This document shows, one piece after another, positions 25,489 to 33,736 of a stretch of DNA of 64,000 nt. This DNA is from Clostridium beijerinckii (GTDB lineage Bacteria > Bacillota > Clostridia > Clostridiales > Clostridiaceae): assembly GCF_036699995.1 (NCBI RefSeq), contig NZ_CP144906.1, positions 1,736,001 to 1,800,000 on the forward strand, given 5' to 3'. The translations under genes and the position numbers were made by a program. The notes beneath the pieces are model-generated. The model saw only the letters and a list, made by a program, of their open reading frames with translations, searched no databases and was not told the origin of the DNA. Every line of letters begins with the position of its first letter. Position 1 is the stretch's first letter.

Positions 25489-26589
25489 CTAATACAATGA
25501 ATCATTATAAAAATAAGGTTTCCAATTGTTATAAATCTTTTCACTCCTTATGCAGTAGGTAATGTCATTCAAGTTTGAAAGATAATCTAAAAGGTCAAGC
25601 TTGCTGCTAAAGGAATCAGAGAAAGCTTTAAGAGCATCGGGAATTGATTTAGCAGATAAATTAAAAGTTTCAAGTGGATCAGAATCATTGTCACTGTTTC
25701 TGTTTAAAGATATAATTTTATAAGCATCGTTACTTGCTTCTTCTACTAATTCGTTTATATCTCTTTTTAAATTTATATCATATTCGCTTGGATAAGCTAT
25801 TTCTAAGTTAATTCTATAACAAATATTTCTAGCTTTTACGCAAGGCATTTCACTAGTAATTTCGTTATCATCCAAATAACCTACTGTTTTAGTTACAACA
25901 TCTTCTTTGATATTAGGTATATCGATTGATGCTAAAGTTTTAGTGTAAACATCTCTGGTACCATTTACGGAATATTCTTTTTCATTATTTAGCAATGTTG
26001 TTGTATCATTTCTATTTAAATCTAGGCAATCATTGCATTTTTCTTCTGATTCAGAATCAGATCTATAGCATATGAAAGAATCTATTCTTCTTAAATCTAA
26101 TCCGAAATAGACCCAATTTCTACGGAACCATCTAAAACCAGATACTGTACGTCTGTTAACACTTAATAAGAAAGTCCAATAGTTATTTCCATTCTCTTCC
26201 CAGATATATGTGTATTTATAAAGACAAAATCTTATAGAGTTAGAACTAACAGCTTTAGCATTTACACCACCGCTAACTCCGACTTTTTGAACTCCAGAAT
26301 CATTTTTTCTTGGGACATAATTAGGTGGTGGAGATTTAGGTGCTCCAGGAGGATTGAATACACCACCGCCAGGGTAATTAAAATTTGGAGAATCATCATA
26401 GTCAAAATTAGGCGGATTAAAATTAAAGTTAGGTGGATAGTTTCCTATAGGTAGAAAACCTCCACTATTGGGTGTAAAAGGTGCACGTTTTTTTTCAGCA
26501 GATTCATCTAAAATTGGTGAAAATTCAAAGTTATGAAAGTCTTGAAAGTTCATAGTATCGTCACTAATGAACTCATTATCAATTAACAT
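25489..26589 (-). CDS. hypothetical protein with Pro/Asn/Gly-rich N-terminus, coat- or surface-like
   Basis: A 366-aa protein. Residues about 35-100 are low-complexity, rich in Pro, Asn, Phe, Tyr and Gly (GGFLPIGNYPPNFNFNPPNF). A conserved-looking aromatic block follows (FCLYKYTYIWEENGNNYW, SGFRWFRRNWVYFGLDLRRI), then an acidic C-terminal part with several Cys. No signal peptide or membrane segment. Composition recalls spore coat or exosporium proteins, but I do not recognise the family. GAGGAG precedes ATG 26589. Confidence 0.7.
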   Translation of the reverse strand: MLIDNEFISDDTMNFQDFHNFEFSPILDESAEKKRAPFTPNSGGFLPIGNYPPNFNFNPPNFDYDDSPNFNYPGGGVFNPPGAPKSPPPNYVPRKNDSGVQKVGVSGGVNAKAVSSNSIRFCLYKYTYIWEENGNNYWTFLLSVNRRTVSGFRWFRRNWVYFGLDLRRIDSFICYRSDSESEEKCNDCLDLNRNDTTTLLNNEKEYSVNGTRDVYTKTLASIDIPNIKEDVVTKTVGYLDDNEITSEMPCVKARNICYRINLEIAYPSEYDINLKRDINELVEEASNDAYKIISLNRNSDNDSDPLETFNLSAKSIPDALKAFSDSFSSKLDLLDYLSNLNDITYCIRSEKIYNNWKPYFYNDSLY

Positions 26590-26697
26590 TTATATTTTAC
26601 TCCTCAGAAATTAGTTATAAATAATATATTCATAAGAGTTTCAGATTGTTATAATTTACGTTAATATAATGTTTATATTTTTATATAATTTAATATG

Positions 26698-27414
26698 CTA
26701 ATAGCTAATTTCAAAATCAATATAAGACGTATTAGGTAATTTTTCATCTACAATTTCATAGGCCAAGTTTATCCAATTTTCACATGTATTGAGGATTATC
26801 CCGTCGTTAGTTACAACATGATCCAATTTATTTAGAATGACATCTGCATTTGGAATAAGAATAACTTCTATATCAAAATTGTATTTATGCAGAATTTCTA
26901 ATATTCTTGATTTCAATCTTCCTGTATTAGAAACAGGAGAGTCAAGATAAAAGATAGCCTTACGTATCTTCATTTCATCTAATTTTTTACCAATCAAATC
27001 TATTGCTGTATCCGTTTTATCGATTAACTTATATGTTCCACGAAGTCCAGCTAAATCGCGGAGAGTTCCGTCCATACATTTAATTAGTGTTGAGTTAGAC
27101 AAAGCTACTTCAAGAGTAATAATTATATTAAGACCATCAATATGTAGCGTGCTATTTTCGTATTTATCTAATATTTTACGCTTCTGCCTGCTAATAATAT
27201 CTTCGTAAGAAGATATGCTTCTTTTTAAAGCTAATCTTTGCCTAGCAGAAAATAGAAAATGATTTCCTACAAATTCAACACTTTTATCTATACTATACCC
27301 TTGATTTATTAAGTAATAGATATCCTTTTGAGCTTTTTTTAATGATTTTAGGTTTTCTTCATTAAATTCAATTTCGTCAGATGGAACAAAGCCTCTTTTA
27401 ACTATTTGTGTCAT
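26698..27414 (-). CDS. DUF434 domain-containing protein
   Basis: A 238-aa protein: RGFVPSDEIEFNEENLKSLK at the N-terminus, LSARQRLALKRSISS-like helical region (here FSARQRLALKRSISS), HIDGLNIIITLEVALS and LRDLAGLRGTYKLIDKTD, then a Toprim/PIN-like YLDSPVSNTGRLKSRI. These are hallmarks of DUF434 with its C-terminal partner domain. The role is unknown; nuclease-like folds are possible. CGGAGGTAT precedes ATG 27414. Confidence 0.85.
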   Translation of the reverse strand: MTQIVKRGFVPSDEIEFNEENLKSLKKAQKDIYYLINQGYSIDKSVEFVGNHFLFSARQRLALKRSISSYEDIISRQKRKILDKYENSTLHIDGLNIIITLEVALSNSTLIKCMDGTLRDLAGLRGTYKLIDKTDTAIDLIGKKLDEMKIRKAIFYLDSPVSNTGRLKSRILEILHKYNFDIEVILIPNADVILNKLDHVVTNDGIILNTCENWINLAYEIVDEKLPNTSYIDFEISY

Positions 27415-27573
27415 ATAAATATACCTCCGAAAGTACTATTTATATCTATATAATTGTTAAGATTTCTATAAATATATCTTGAATTATAACATATTTATGT
27501 AAAAATAATACAAGTAAATTATACGTGATATAATGAAATAATTACTTTTAGGGAGAGTATAGTAGATGGGAGT

Positions 27574-27643
27574 TAAAAAATATAGCTACAGAAATTCTGC
27601 TGATAGGAATTATTCCTAGATCAGAAATCTGTAGCTATATTAT
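27574..27643 (-). terminator. long hairpin terminator downstream of ilvD
   Basis: AATATAGCTACAG (27579-27591) pairs with CTGTAGCTATATT (27629-27641), with further inner pairing. Read on the minus strand it ends in TATATTTTTTAACT. It lies 240 bases past ilvD, so it may also belong to a small unseen transcript. Confidence 0.65.
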
Positions 27644-27705
27644 CATTAAATAAAGTGGAAACAACCTGCTGCTTGGAATCTTCAGCGATATTTTCATAGA
27701 TTTTC

Positions 27706-27847
27706 GGAACAAAATATTTATGATTTCGGTAAGTTACCACATAAATTTAGTTTTAGATTTATACTATGAAATATATCCCAACTAGAAACTGGAACAAAAG
27801 TATGTTATTCATTTCGGCGAGTTATATGCATAAGTTCAGGTTTTAGT
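27706..27847. repeat. two imperfect tandem repeats of about 55 bp
   Basis: Unit 1 (27706-27757) and unit 2 (27791-27847) share GGAACAAAA, ATTTCGG, AGTTA, CATAA and TTTTAG in the same order, about 85 bases apart. Function unknown. Confidence 0.55.
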
Positions 27848-27885
27848 TGGGTTATCTATAAGTATATAATTAACAATTAGTTTAA

Positions 27886-29556
27886 TTAAAATCTAGGAAT
27901 GTCTAAGATAGCGCCTCTATTTCCTGATGTAACAAGAGCAGCGTATCTTGCTAGATAACCTGTAGTTATTTTTGGGTTTCTTGGTTTCCAATTTGCTTTT
28001 CTTCTTGCTAATTCTTCATCGCTAACTAAGAAGTTAATAGTGTTAGCATTAATATCAATTTGGATGATATCTCCATCCTCAACTAATGCTATGTTACCAC
28101 CTACTGCTGCCTCTGGAGAAACGTGTCCGATTGAAGCACCTCTGCTAGCGCCACTAAAACGTCCATCTGTTATAAGAGCAACGGAGCTTCCGAGACCTCT
28201 TCCTGCAATTGCAGAAGTTGGATTAAGCATTTCTCTCATACCAGGGCCTCCTTTAGGTCCTTCGTATCGTATAACAACAACATCTCCTTCAACAATTTTT
28301 CCTGTATTTATGGCTTCAAGTGCATCTTCTTCGCAATCAAATACTTTAGCTGGACCTTCATGCTTTAACATTTCTGGTACAACAGCTGAACGCTTAACGA
28401 CACATGAATCAGGCGCTAGATTTCCTTTAAGAACTGCGATTCCACCAGTTTGACTATATGGATTTTCGACTGGTCTAATAACTTCAGGATTTTTATTTAT
28501 ACATCCTTCAATGTTTTCGCCAACAGTTTTTCCTGTACATGTTATAAGGTTAGTTTTTAATAAACCAAGTTTATTTATTTCATTCATAACAGCGTAAATT
28601 CCACCAGCGTCATTTAAATCTTCAATATAAGTGTGTCCTGCAGGGGCAAGATGACAAAGATTCGGTGTCTTTGCACTAATTTCATTAGCTATATCAACAT
28701 TTAAATCAAAGCCAACTTCATGTGCAATTGCAGGCAAATGCAACATACTATTGGTGCTACATCCAAGAGCCATGTCCATAGTCATAGCATTCATAAATGC
28801 ATCTTCTGTCATAATATCTCTTGGTCTTATGTTCTTTTCAAGTAATTCCATGATTTTCATACCAGCATGCTTTGCGAGTTTTATTCTTTCTGAATAAACT
28901 GCAGGGATTGTACCATTTCCTTGAAGCCCCATACCAAGTACTTCTGTTAAGCAGTTCATACTATTTGCAGTATACATTCCTGAACAAGAACCACAAGTAG
29001 GGCATACGTTATTTTCATATTCATCTAATTTTTCAGCTGTAATTTTTCCAGCATTGTAAGCTCCAACAGCTTCAAACATACTTGATAAGCTTGTCTTGCA
29101 TCCGTCAACTTTTCCAGCAAGCATTGGTCCGCCACTTACAAAAATTGTAGGAATATTAACTCTTGCCGCAGCCATTAGAAGGCCAGGAACATTTTTATCA
29201 CAATTAGGAACCATCACTAATGCATCAAAGGCATGAGCCATTGCCATAGCTTCAGTAGAATCTGCAATTAGATCTCTTGTAACTAATGAATATTTCATTC
29301 CTTCGTGTCCCATAGCAATACCATCACAAACAGCAATTGCAGGAAAGACAATTGGAGTACCTCCAGCCATTGAAACTCCCATTTTTACAGCTTCAACTAT
29401 TTTGTCCAAATTCATATGGCCAGGAACGATATCATTTTGTGAGCTTACGATACCTATAAGAGGCCTTTCCGTTTCTTCTTTTGTTAGACCTAAGGCACTA
29501 AGTAATGAACGTTGAGGTGCACTTTTTGAGCCTTTTGTTATTACATCACTTCTCAT
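27886..29556 (-). CDS. ilvD: dihydroxy-acid dehydratase
   Basis: A 556-aa Fe-S dehydratase for the third step of valine, leucine and isoleucine synthesis. The cluster cysteines lie in [11 protein letters not shown] and [18 protein letters not shown], and [23 protein letters not shown] sequence appears as [12 protein letters not shown]. The length is normal for IlvD. No other ilv gene is near. The shared operator with the next regulator (29697-30383) suggests control by that FadR-type protein; a sugar-acid dehydratase is a less likely alternative. GGAGAATATGCT precedes ATG 29556. Confidence 0.93.
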   Translation of the reverse strand: MRSDVITKGSKSAPQRSLLSALGLTKEETERPLIGIVSSQNDIVPGHMNLDKIVEAVKMGVSMAGGTPIVFPAIAVCDGIAMGHEGMKYSLVTRDLIADSTEAMAMAHAFDALVMVPNCDKNVPGLLMAAARVNIPTIFVSGGPMLAGKVDGCKTSLSSMFEAVGAYNAGKITAEKLDEYENNVCPTCGSCSGMYTANSMNCLTEVLGMGLQGNGTIPAVYSERIKLAKHAGMKIMELLEKNIRPRDIMTEDAFMNAMTMDMALGCSTNSMLHLPAIAHEVGFDLNVDIANEISAKTPNLCHLAPAGHTYIEDLNDAGGIYAVMNEINKLGLLKTNLITCTGKTVGENIEGCINKNPEVIRPVENPYSQTGGIAVLKGNLAPDSCVVKRSAVVPEMLKHEGPAKVFDCEEDALEAINTGKIVEGDVVVIRYEGPKGGPGMREMLNPTSAIAGRGLGSSVALITDGRFSGASRGASIGHVSPEAAVGGNIALVEDGDIIQIDINANTINFLVSDEELARRKANWKPRNPKITTGYLARYAALVTSGNRGAILDIPRF

Positions 29557-29617
29557 AGCATATTCTCCTTACATATATTTATAATTATCGCGTTGTATGT
29601 TCTAATTATAAGTTGTA

Positions 29618-29631
29618 TGATGTCTGTTGTC
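29618..29631. promoter_or_regulatory. operator-like motif upstream of ilvD
   Basis: TGATGTCTGTTGTC, 62 bases upstream of the ilvD start. It matches 13 of 14 bases of a motif at the same distance and orientation upstream of the gntR-type gene. Confidence 0.65.
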
Positions 29632-29655
29632 AATTGCAAGATAAGATTAAAATAA

Positions 29656-29693
29656 AAAGTGCTATTTCTATAAATATAAAGAATTAGCACTTT
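29656..29693 (-). terminator. terminator of the FadR-type regulator gene
   Basis: AAAGTGCTA (29656-29664) pairs with TAGCACTTT (29685-29693); on the minus strand it ends CACTTTTTATTTTA. Confidence 0.8.
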
Positions 29694-29696
29694 ATC

Positions 29697-30383
29697 TTAT
29701 TCATTTGGTATACCTAAATCTTTCATTGCTCTAATAATATGAATTTTCATGGCAGTTTTTGCGCCTTCAGCATCTCTAGCCTCCAGAAATTCCATTATCA
29801 TGCGATGATCATTTAAAGTATTTTGAAGAATTGATTTATTTTCATCGGATAAAATAACACCATTATCAATTGCTTTATATAATATAGGCATCAGCTTATT
29901 CATAAATTCATTATGAGTGGCTTTTGCAATAGATTTATGGAATGATCTTTCTACCTCGGTTCGATCTTCATTATTTAAGATCATTTCTTCTTCGAGTCTT
30001 CCGTAATATAATATTCTTTCTAATTCTTTATCAGTAGCGCGTTTAGCAGCATAGTAGGCAGTCTCGGGTTCAAAAATTAATCTCATTTCATATAAATCTT
30101 TAACATCTAATTTTTGAGTAGAAAGATTCTCTAATCCCATGCTTTCAGTAATGTTTTTTATTTCTGATACAAATGTGCCTTTGCCTCGCCTAATTTCTAA
30201 AATATTGTGAGCAACTAAAATACGGATGGCCTCTCTTAGAGTAGTTCTACTTACTTTTAATTCAGTAGAAAGCTCATTTTCATTTGGTAGTTTATCACCA
30301 ATATTAAATTTTTTATCTATAGTAATCATCGCTAGTATATCATCAGCAACACTTTCTGATAAGCTTTTTTCTTTTCGTGGCAT
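29697..30383 (-). CDS. GntR family regulator, FadR/FCD subfamily
   Basis: A 228-aa regulator with an N-terminal winged helix (NELSTELKVSRTTLREAIRI and IRRGKGTFV) and a C-terminal FCD ligand-binding domain (LYEMRLIFEPETAYYAAKRA; His residues FHKSIAKATHN and DHRMIMEFLEARD). FCD proteins sense organic acids, often through a bound metal. I chose ATG 30383, 7 bases after AGGAGG; the frame also has TTG 30389. Its own upstream region and that of ilvD carry the same motif at the same spacing, which suggests control of both. Confidence 0.9.
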   Translation of the reverse strand: MPRKEKSLSESVADDILAMITIDKKFNIGDKLPNENELSTELKVSRTTLREAIRILVAHNILEIRRGKGTFVSEIKNITESMGLENLSTQKLDVKDLYEMRLIFEPETAYYAAKRATDKELERILYYGRLEEEMILNNEDRTEVERSFHKSIAKATHNEFMNKLMPILYKAIDNGVILSDENKSILQNTLNDHRMIMEFLEARDAEGAKTAMKIHIIRAMKDLGIPNE

Positions 30384-30444
30384 AAACAAACCTCCTTTTA
30401 GGTTATGTTTATATAATATAATAAAAAAATCTAGCTTTCAAGGG

Positions 30445-30458
30445 TGATGTCTGATGTC
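30445..30458. promoter_or_regulatory. operator-like motif upstream of the FadR-type gene
   Basis: TGATGTCTGATGTC, 62 bases upstream of the start codon, differing at one base from the motif before ilvD. Points to autoregulation. Confidence 0.65.
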
Positions 30459-30492
30459 TTATGATTAAAGATTCCTATAAATACAAAATAAA

Positions 30493-30517
30493 GCTCGTTG
30501 GAGCGATTCCAACGAGC
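30493..30517 (-). terminator. terminator of the DUF1540 gene
   Basis: GCTCGTTGGA-GCGAT-TCCAACGAGC, a perfect 10-bp stem. On the minus strand it is followed by TTTATTTTG. Confidence 0.75.
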
Positions 30518-30529
30518 ACATAAATAAAA

Positions 30530-30706
30530 TTAGATTTGGTTTTCAGCGATAAATGTAGCACAGTCTGTTTCTTGAGTATCGCTAGCATTTCTAGGTTGCA
30601 CTTCTATTTGTTGTGCGCAACAGTGATCACCTGACATATAATATTGACATGTATTAACAACACATTTGATTCCTTGGTTTGGTGAGTCCATTTTTTCTGG
30701 TTTCAT
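30530..30706 (-). CDS. DUF1540 domain-containing small protein
   Basis: A 58-aa cysteine-rich protein: GIKCVVNTCQYYMSGDHCCA, then IEVQPRNASDTQETDCATF. The Cys spacing (C-x5-C, CC, one late C) is that of DUF1540, a presumed metal-binding family often expressed in sporulating clostridia. ATTAGGAGGTAAC precedes ATG 30706 on the minus strand. Its function is unknown. Confidence 0.88.
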   Translation of the reverse strand: MKPEKMDSPNQGIKCVVNTCQYYMSGDHCCAQQIEVQPRNASDTQETDCATFIAENQI

Positions 30707-30934
30707 AGCTGTTACCTCCTAATAATATTATTTTAATTAACAATAATATTATTAGTTAATGGAACTTTTTTATACGAAAAAATATAAGTTATATTTTTCA
30801 AAAAATGACTAAAGATATTTTATTTATTACTTTAAAAAATGTATTTGTTATCTTTTCATGCCACTAATTGTTCATTGATACGATTACATAGTTATAGTAA
30901 TATATAATTAACAAATAGATTAGGAGGGGTACAT

Positions 30935-31015
30935 ATGACATTTGTAATAATAACAGTATTTGTAATTTATTCAATGGTACGTAAACCAAGTACCGCATCC
31001 AATAAAGAAAAATAG
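30935..31015 (+). CDS. 26-aa small membrane peptide
   Basis: ATTAGGAGGGG lies 8 bases before ATG 30935. The peptide is TFVIITVFVIYSMVRKP plus a short polar tail (STASNKEK): one hydrophobic helix and a positive end, as in many bacterial small membrane proteins. A terminator follows about 60 bases later, giving a tidy monocistron. No homologue recognised. Confidence 0.6.
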   Translation: MTFVIITVFVIYSMVRKPSTASNKEK

Positions 31016-31075
31016 ATTTTTATATAATCAAAATTGTAAAGTTTAATAAAAAATAAATATATAATTTAATAGTAG

Positions 31076-31105
31076 AAAGAGTAGTTTAAACGCTGCTCTT
31101 TTTTT
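31076..31105 (+). terminator. terminator after the 26-aa peptide gene
   Basis: AAAGAGTAG pairs with CTGCTCTTT (one G-U) across an 8-nt loop, followed by a run of T. Confidence 0.8.
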
Positions 31106-31195
31106 AGTGTTAAGGAATAAAGTGTGTGATTAATAATTTTACAATGAAGAAATTCTATAATATACATATATAATGGCTAAATAAATGCTATGAAT

Positions 31196-32134
31196 TTAAG
31201 TTAGTAATAGCATATAAATAGGAATGACAATTAAGCTAAGAATAGTTGTTATGATTGTATTTACCGTAGCATACTCATAATCTGCATTATATCGTTTAGA
31301 TACTATTGCTGTATTAGTCATGACAGGCATTGCGGCTTGAATAACAAATACTTCTTTCATAAGTAAGGGAGTATTTGCAAAATTACATAATAACAAAATT
31401 AATATTGGAGAAATGATAAACCTTCCTAAAATTATTGCCAGCATGTCCCAACTAAATCTAAATTCTTTGAAATTAACAGAGTGAATTGTTATCCCTATAA
31501 ACAACATAGCTAATGGTGTTGTTAAATTGCCGAAATATTTGCAAGTATCTAGAACAAACTTTGGAAGATGAATATCTAGTAATATAAGTAAAACAGCAAA
31601 AGTAAAGCTTAATAAAGGAGGTGACATGATACGTTTTATTGTATCAAAGGAAAATATATTGGCATTGGTAGAGTCGCCATCACGACTAATTTCATATACA
31701 CCGAGAGTCCAGAAAAAAGTAGTATTTGCTATGTAGTATAATAACACGTTCGGGATACTTTTTTCACCAAATAAAGCCATATTCACCGGAAGACCAATAA
31801 ATATAGAATTAGATACAAAAAACATTGATCTAAAGGTACCAATTCGTTTCTTTTCCACTTTAATAGCTTTAGAAACAATTACGGCAATTATATAACCAAT
31901 AGCCATGGAGGTAAATGGCGCGAATAATCCACCACCAAGACTCAATAGTTTCTCTTTATCAAAGCTTTCTGTAAATTGTGAAATCATGAGGCAGGGGATA
32001 GCAAGATTGCACACTAATCTTGAAAAAAGCTTTGAAGTTTTTTCATCAAACCAGCCTTTATGAGATAAAAAGAATCCAGTAGAAATCATGAGAACTATAC
32101 TGAATACACTTCCTAATGCATTAAAAATAACCAT
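31196..32134 (-). CDS. AEC family (auxin efflux carrier-type) transporter
   Basis: A 312-aa membrane protein with about ten helices in two inverted halves, typical of the AEC/MdcF/MleP group, which move malate, malonate or other organic acids. Visible marks: SRLVCNLAIPCLMIS in the first half, SNSIFIGLPVNMALFG, and AAMPVMTNTAIVSKRYNAD near the C-terminus. ATG 32134 has AAAGGAG upstream; an upstream in-frame start would overlap the regulator gene. It follows a GntR gene in the same direction, which probably controls it. Confidence 0.87.
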   Translation of the reverse strand: MVIFNALGSVFSIVLMISTGFFLSHKGWFDEKTSKLFSRLVCNLAIPCLMISQFTESFDKEKLLSLGGGLFAPFTSMAIGYIIAVIVSKAIKVEKKRIGTFRSMFFVSNSIFIGLPVNMALFGEKSIPNVLLYYIANTTFFWTLGVYEISRDGDSTNANIFSFDTIKRIMSPPLLSFTFAVLLILLDIHLPKFVLDTCKYFGNLTTPLAMLFIGITIHSVNFKEFRFSWDMLAIILGRFIISPILILLLCNFANTPLLMKEVFVIQAAMPVMTNTAIVSKRYNADYEYATVNTIITTILSLIVIPIYMLLLT

Positions 32135-32199
32135 TATAAATTCTCCTTTAATATATTTTTTAACTAATTGAATTAAAGAATAATGGATTACACTTTGAC

Positions 32200-32880
32200 T
32201 TATATAATGCAATCCTTTGATAAAATGTTTTTCAAATGTTTTAAATCATTGTCTATGTGGTTGTACATAGCTTTATATGCTTTTTCTTCATCTCTCTTTT
32301 TAATATAATGAAATATCTCAAGATGATGATTGAAAATATCCATATTACGCTCAGGTTCATAAACATCTATAGATCTATAAAAATAAGTGAGAGAACTCAA
32401 ATCTTTACTCAATTTTTTTAGATGATTATTTTGGCTGAAATCTAAGATTAAATCATGAAATTTAGTATTTAGTTCAATAATACTTTTAGTAAGTGTATCA
32501 TCAAAGCTTTCTATGTTTTTTTGAATTTTTACTAATATCTTTTCAATTTCATCTAATTCTTTATTAGATGCTTTAAGAGCAGTTAATTTTGCAGCTTGAG
32601 ATTCTAAAGCTTGGCGACATTCATAAATATTTTCGATGTCTTCTTTGGTTGGCTTATAAATTGTAATTTTTGATTTATCTCCAATAACAAGTAGTCCATC
32701 TTTTTCTAAAGAACGTATGGCTTCTCTTACTGGACTTCTGCTTATTTGAAATTCGCTAGCAAGTTTGGATTCATAAATCCTATCTCCAGGCTTTAGAATG
32801 CCATTAAATATCATAGATTTTATAGAATTATAAGCTTGATCATAGTAAGAAGGCGCTTTTTCAATTTTATATTTTTCCAT
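32200..32880 (-). CDS. GntR family regulator, FCD subfamily
   Basis: A 226-aa protein with the winged helix LASEFQISRSPVREAIRSLE and a helical FCD domain (IYECRQALESQAAKLTALKA; KFHDLILDFSQNNHL; NHHLEIFHYI). The FCD His residues that bind metal or acid ligand are in place. It lies upstream of and in line with the AEC transporter and is its likely regulator. TAGGAGGATAAAGTA precedes ATG 32880. A palindrome 52 bases upstream is the likely operator. Confidence 0.9.
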   Translation of the reverse strand: MEKYKIEKAPSYYDQAYNSIKSMIFNGILKPGDRIYESKLASEFQISRSPVREAIRSLEKDGLLVIGDKSKITIYKPTKEDIENIYECRQALESQAAKLTALKASNKELDEIEKILVKIQKNIESFDDTLTKSIIELNTKFHDLILDFSQNNHLKKLSKDLSSLTYFYRSIDVYEPERNMDIFNHHLEIFHYIKKRDEEKAYKAMYNHIDNDLKHLKNILSKDCII

Positions 32881-32931
32881 TACTTTATCCTCCTACATAT
32901 TGTGTTAAAACGATTAATTAATTTCAATATT

Positions 32932-32944
32932 TATACAATGTATA
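32932..32944. promoter_or_regulatory. probable GntR operator
   Basis: TATACAATGTATA is a perfect 6-1-6 palindrome about 52 bases upstream of the gntR start, the size and form of many FCD-regulator sites. Confidence 0.6.
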
Positions 32945-33024
32945 CTGTCGACAAATTAATTTTAGTATAATCTATAAATACCAAATAATCAATATAATTG
33001 AAATCAAATTGTACAAATAAATAA

Positions 33025-33062
33025 AAAACCTGGTGAATTAAATTTTAATAATCTACCAGGTC
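33025..33062 (-). terminator. terminator of the 61-aa protein gene
   Basis: ACCTGGT and ACCAGGT pair; on the minus strand the stem ends in GGTTTTTTATT. Confidence 0.75.
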
Positions 33063-33087
33063 AGATAATTATATTAGCCTATTTTAT

Positions 33088-33273
33088 TTATCTTCTTCTA
33101 TGGTGTTTTTTATGTTCAACTAGATCGATAGCGCCAAGAACCATGTGAGCTGCGCCAAACCCAACAACTCCAGCAGCGATAACTGGTGCCATTTCTACTG
33201 CCACCATAGCTGCACCTACACCTGTTACAACTGTACCTAATGCAGTTGGTATTGCTCCTTCTCGAATTCTCAT
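33088..33273 (-). CDS. small Gly/Ala/Val-rich hydrophobic protein
   Basis: A 61-aa protein: MRIREGAIPTALGTVVTGVG, a long hydrophobic central part and a basic end, HKKHHRRR. Two short membrane-active helices are possible. AAAGGAGGA lies 7 bases before ATG 33273; the in-frame ATG 33279 is too close to that site. No function assigned; the shape resembles small membrane or bacteriocin-like peptides common in clostridia. Confidence 0.72.
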   Translation of the reverse strand: MRIREGAIPTALGTVVTGVGAAMVAVEMAPVIAAGVVGFGAAHMVLGAIDLVEHKKHHRRR

Positions 33274-33423
33274 ATTCATTCCTCCTTTAAACTAATAGAG
33301 TATAGTAATACTAACATTTTTTTATTTAAGATTTATTATTTGCATTAATAATTTTCCATCTAAAAATATTTTTATACTAAATAATGATTTATAAAAAATA
33401 TTAAATTATCTGATTTATAAATT

Positions 33424-33576
33424 TTATTTATCTTCAGTTTGCTTATCATATGCTATGAGGCATACTGGAGGATTATGGTGTTCATTTATTTTATTTTCCA
33501 TTTGTCTTATGAAATATATATCTTCTGTAGATAAATCACTGAATTCATTATCAAATTTACTGCTATCATTACTCAT
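33424..33576 (-). CDS. small hypothetical protein, 50 aa
   Basis: AAAGGAGTGATAAT precedes ATG 33576 on the minus strand. The product begins MSNDSSKFDNEFSDLSTEDI and continues YFIRQMENKINEHHNPPVCL, a soluble, acidic sequence. No family recognised. Good ribosome site and isolated position support it. Confidence 0.6.
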   Translation of the reverse strand: MSNDSSKFDNEFSDLSTEDIYFIRQMENKINEHHNPPVCLIAYDKQTEDK

Positions 33577-33736
33577 ATTATCACTCCTTTCATAAGTATA
33601 GTATGGATAGGTAGAAAGATTTTAATCTGAAAATAATAAAGTAATAAGCTTTTTATTATATGTTTTATATCGGTGTATATATTTTTTCAGCGTGGCAAAG
33701 ATAATTTTAATAAATCATAAAAGGAGTGTTGTTTAT

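Larger units (their letters stand above)
27415..27885. other. intergenic region between ilvD and the DUF434 gene
   Basis: Holds the ilvD terminator at 27.6 kb and a pair of about 55-bp imperfect tandem repeats at 27.7-27.85 kb. No coding frame with a ribosome site. Confidence 0.6.

Noticed and set aside
28040..28453. 137-codon plus-strand frame inside ilvD
   Set aside because: Antisense shadow of a strongly conserved gene with no ribosome site.
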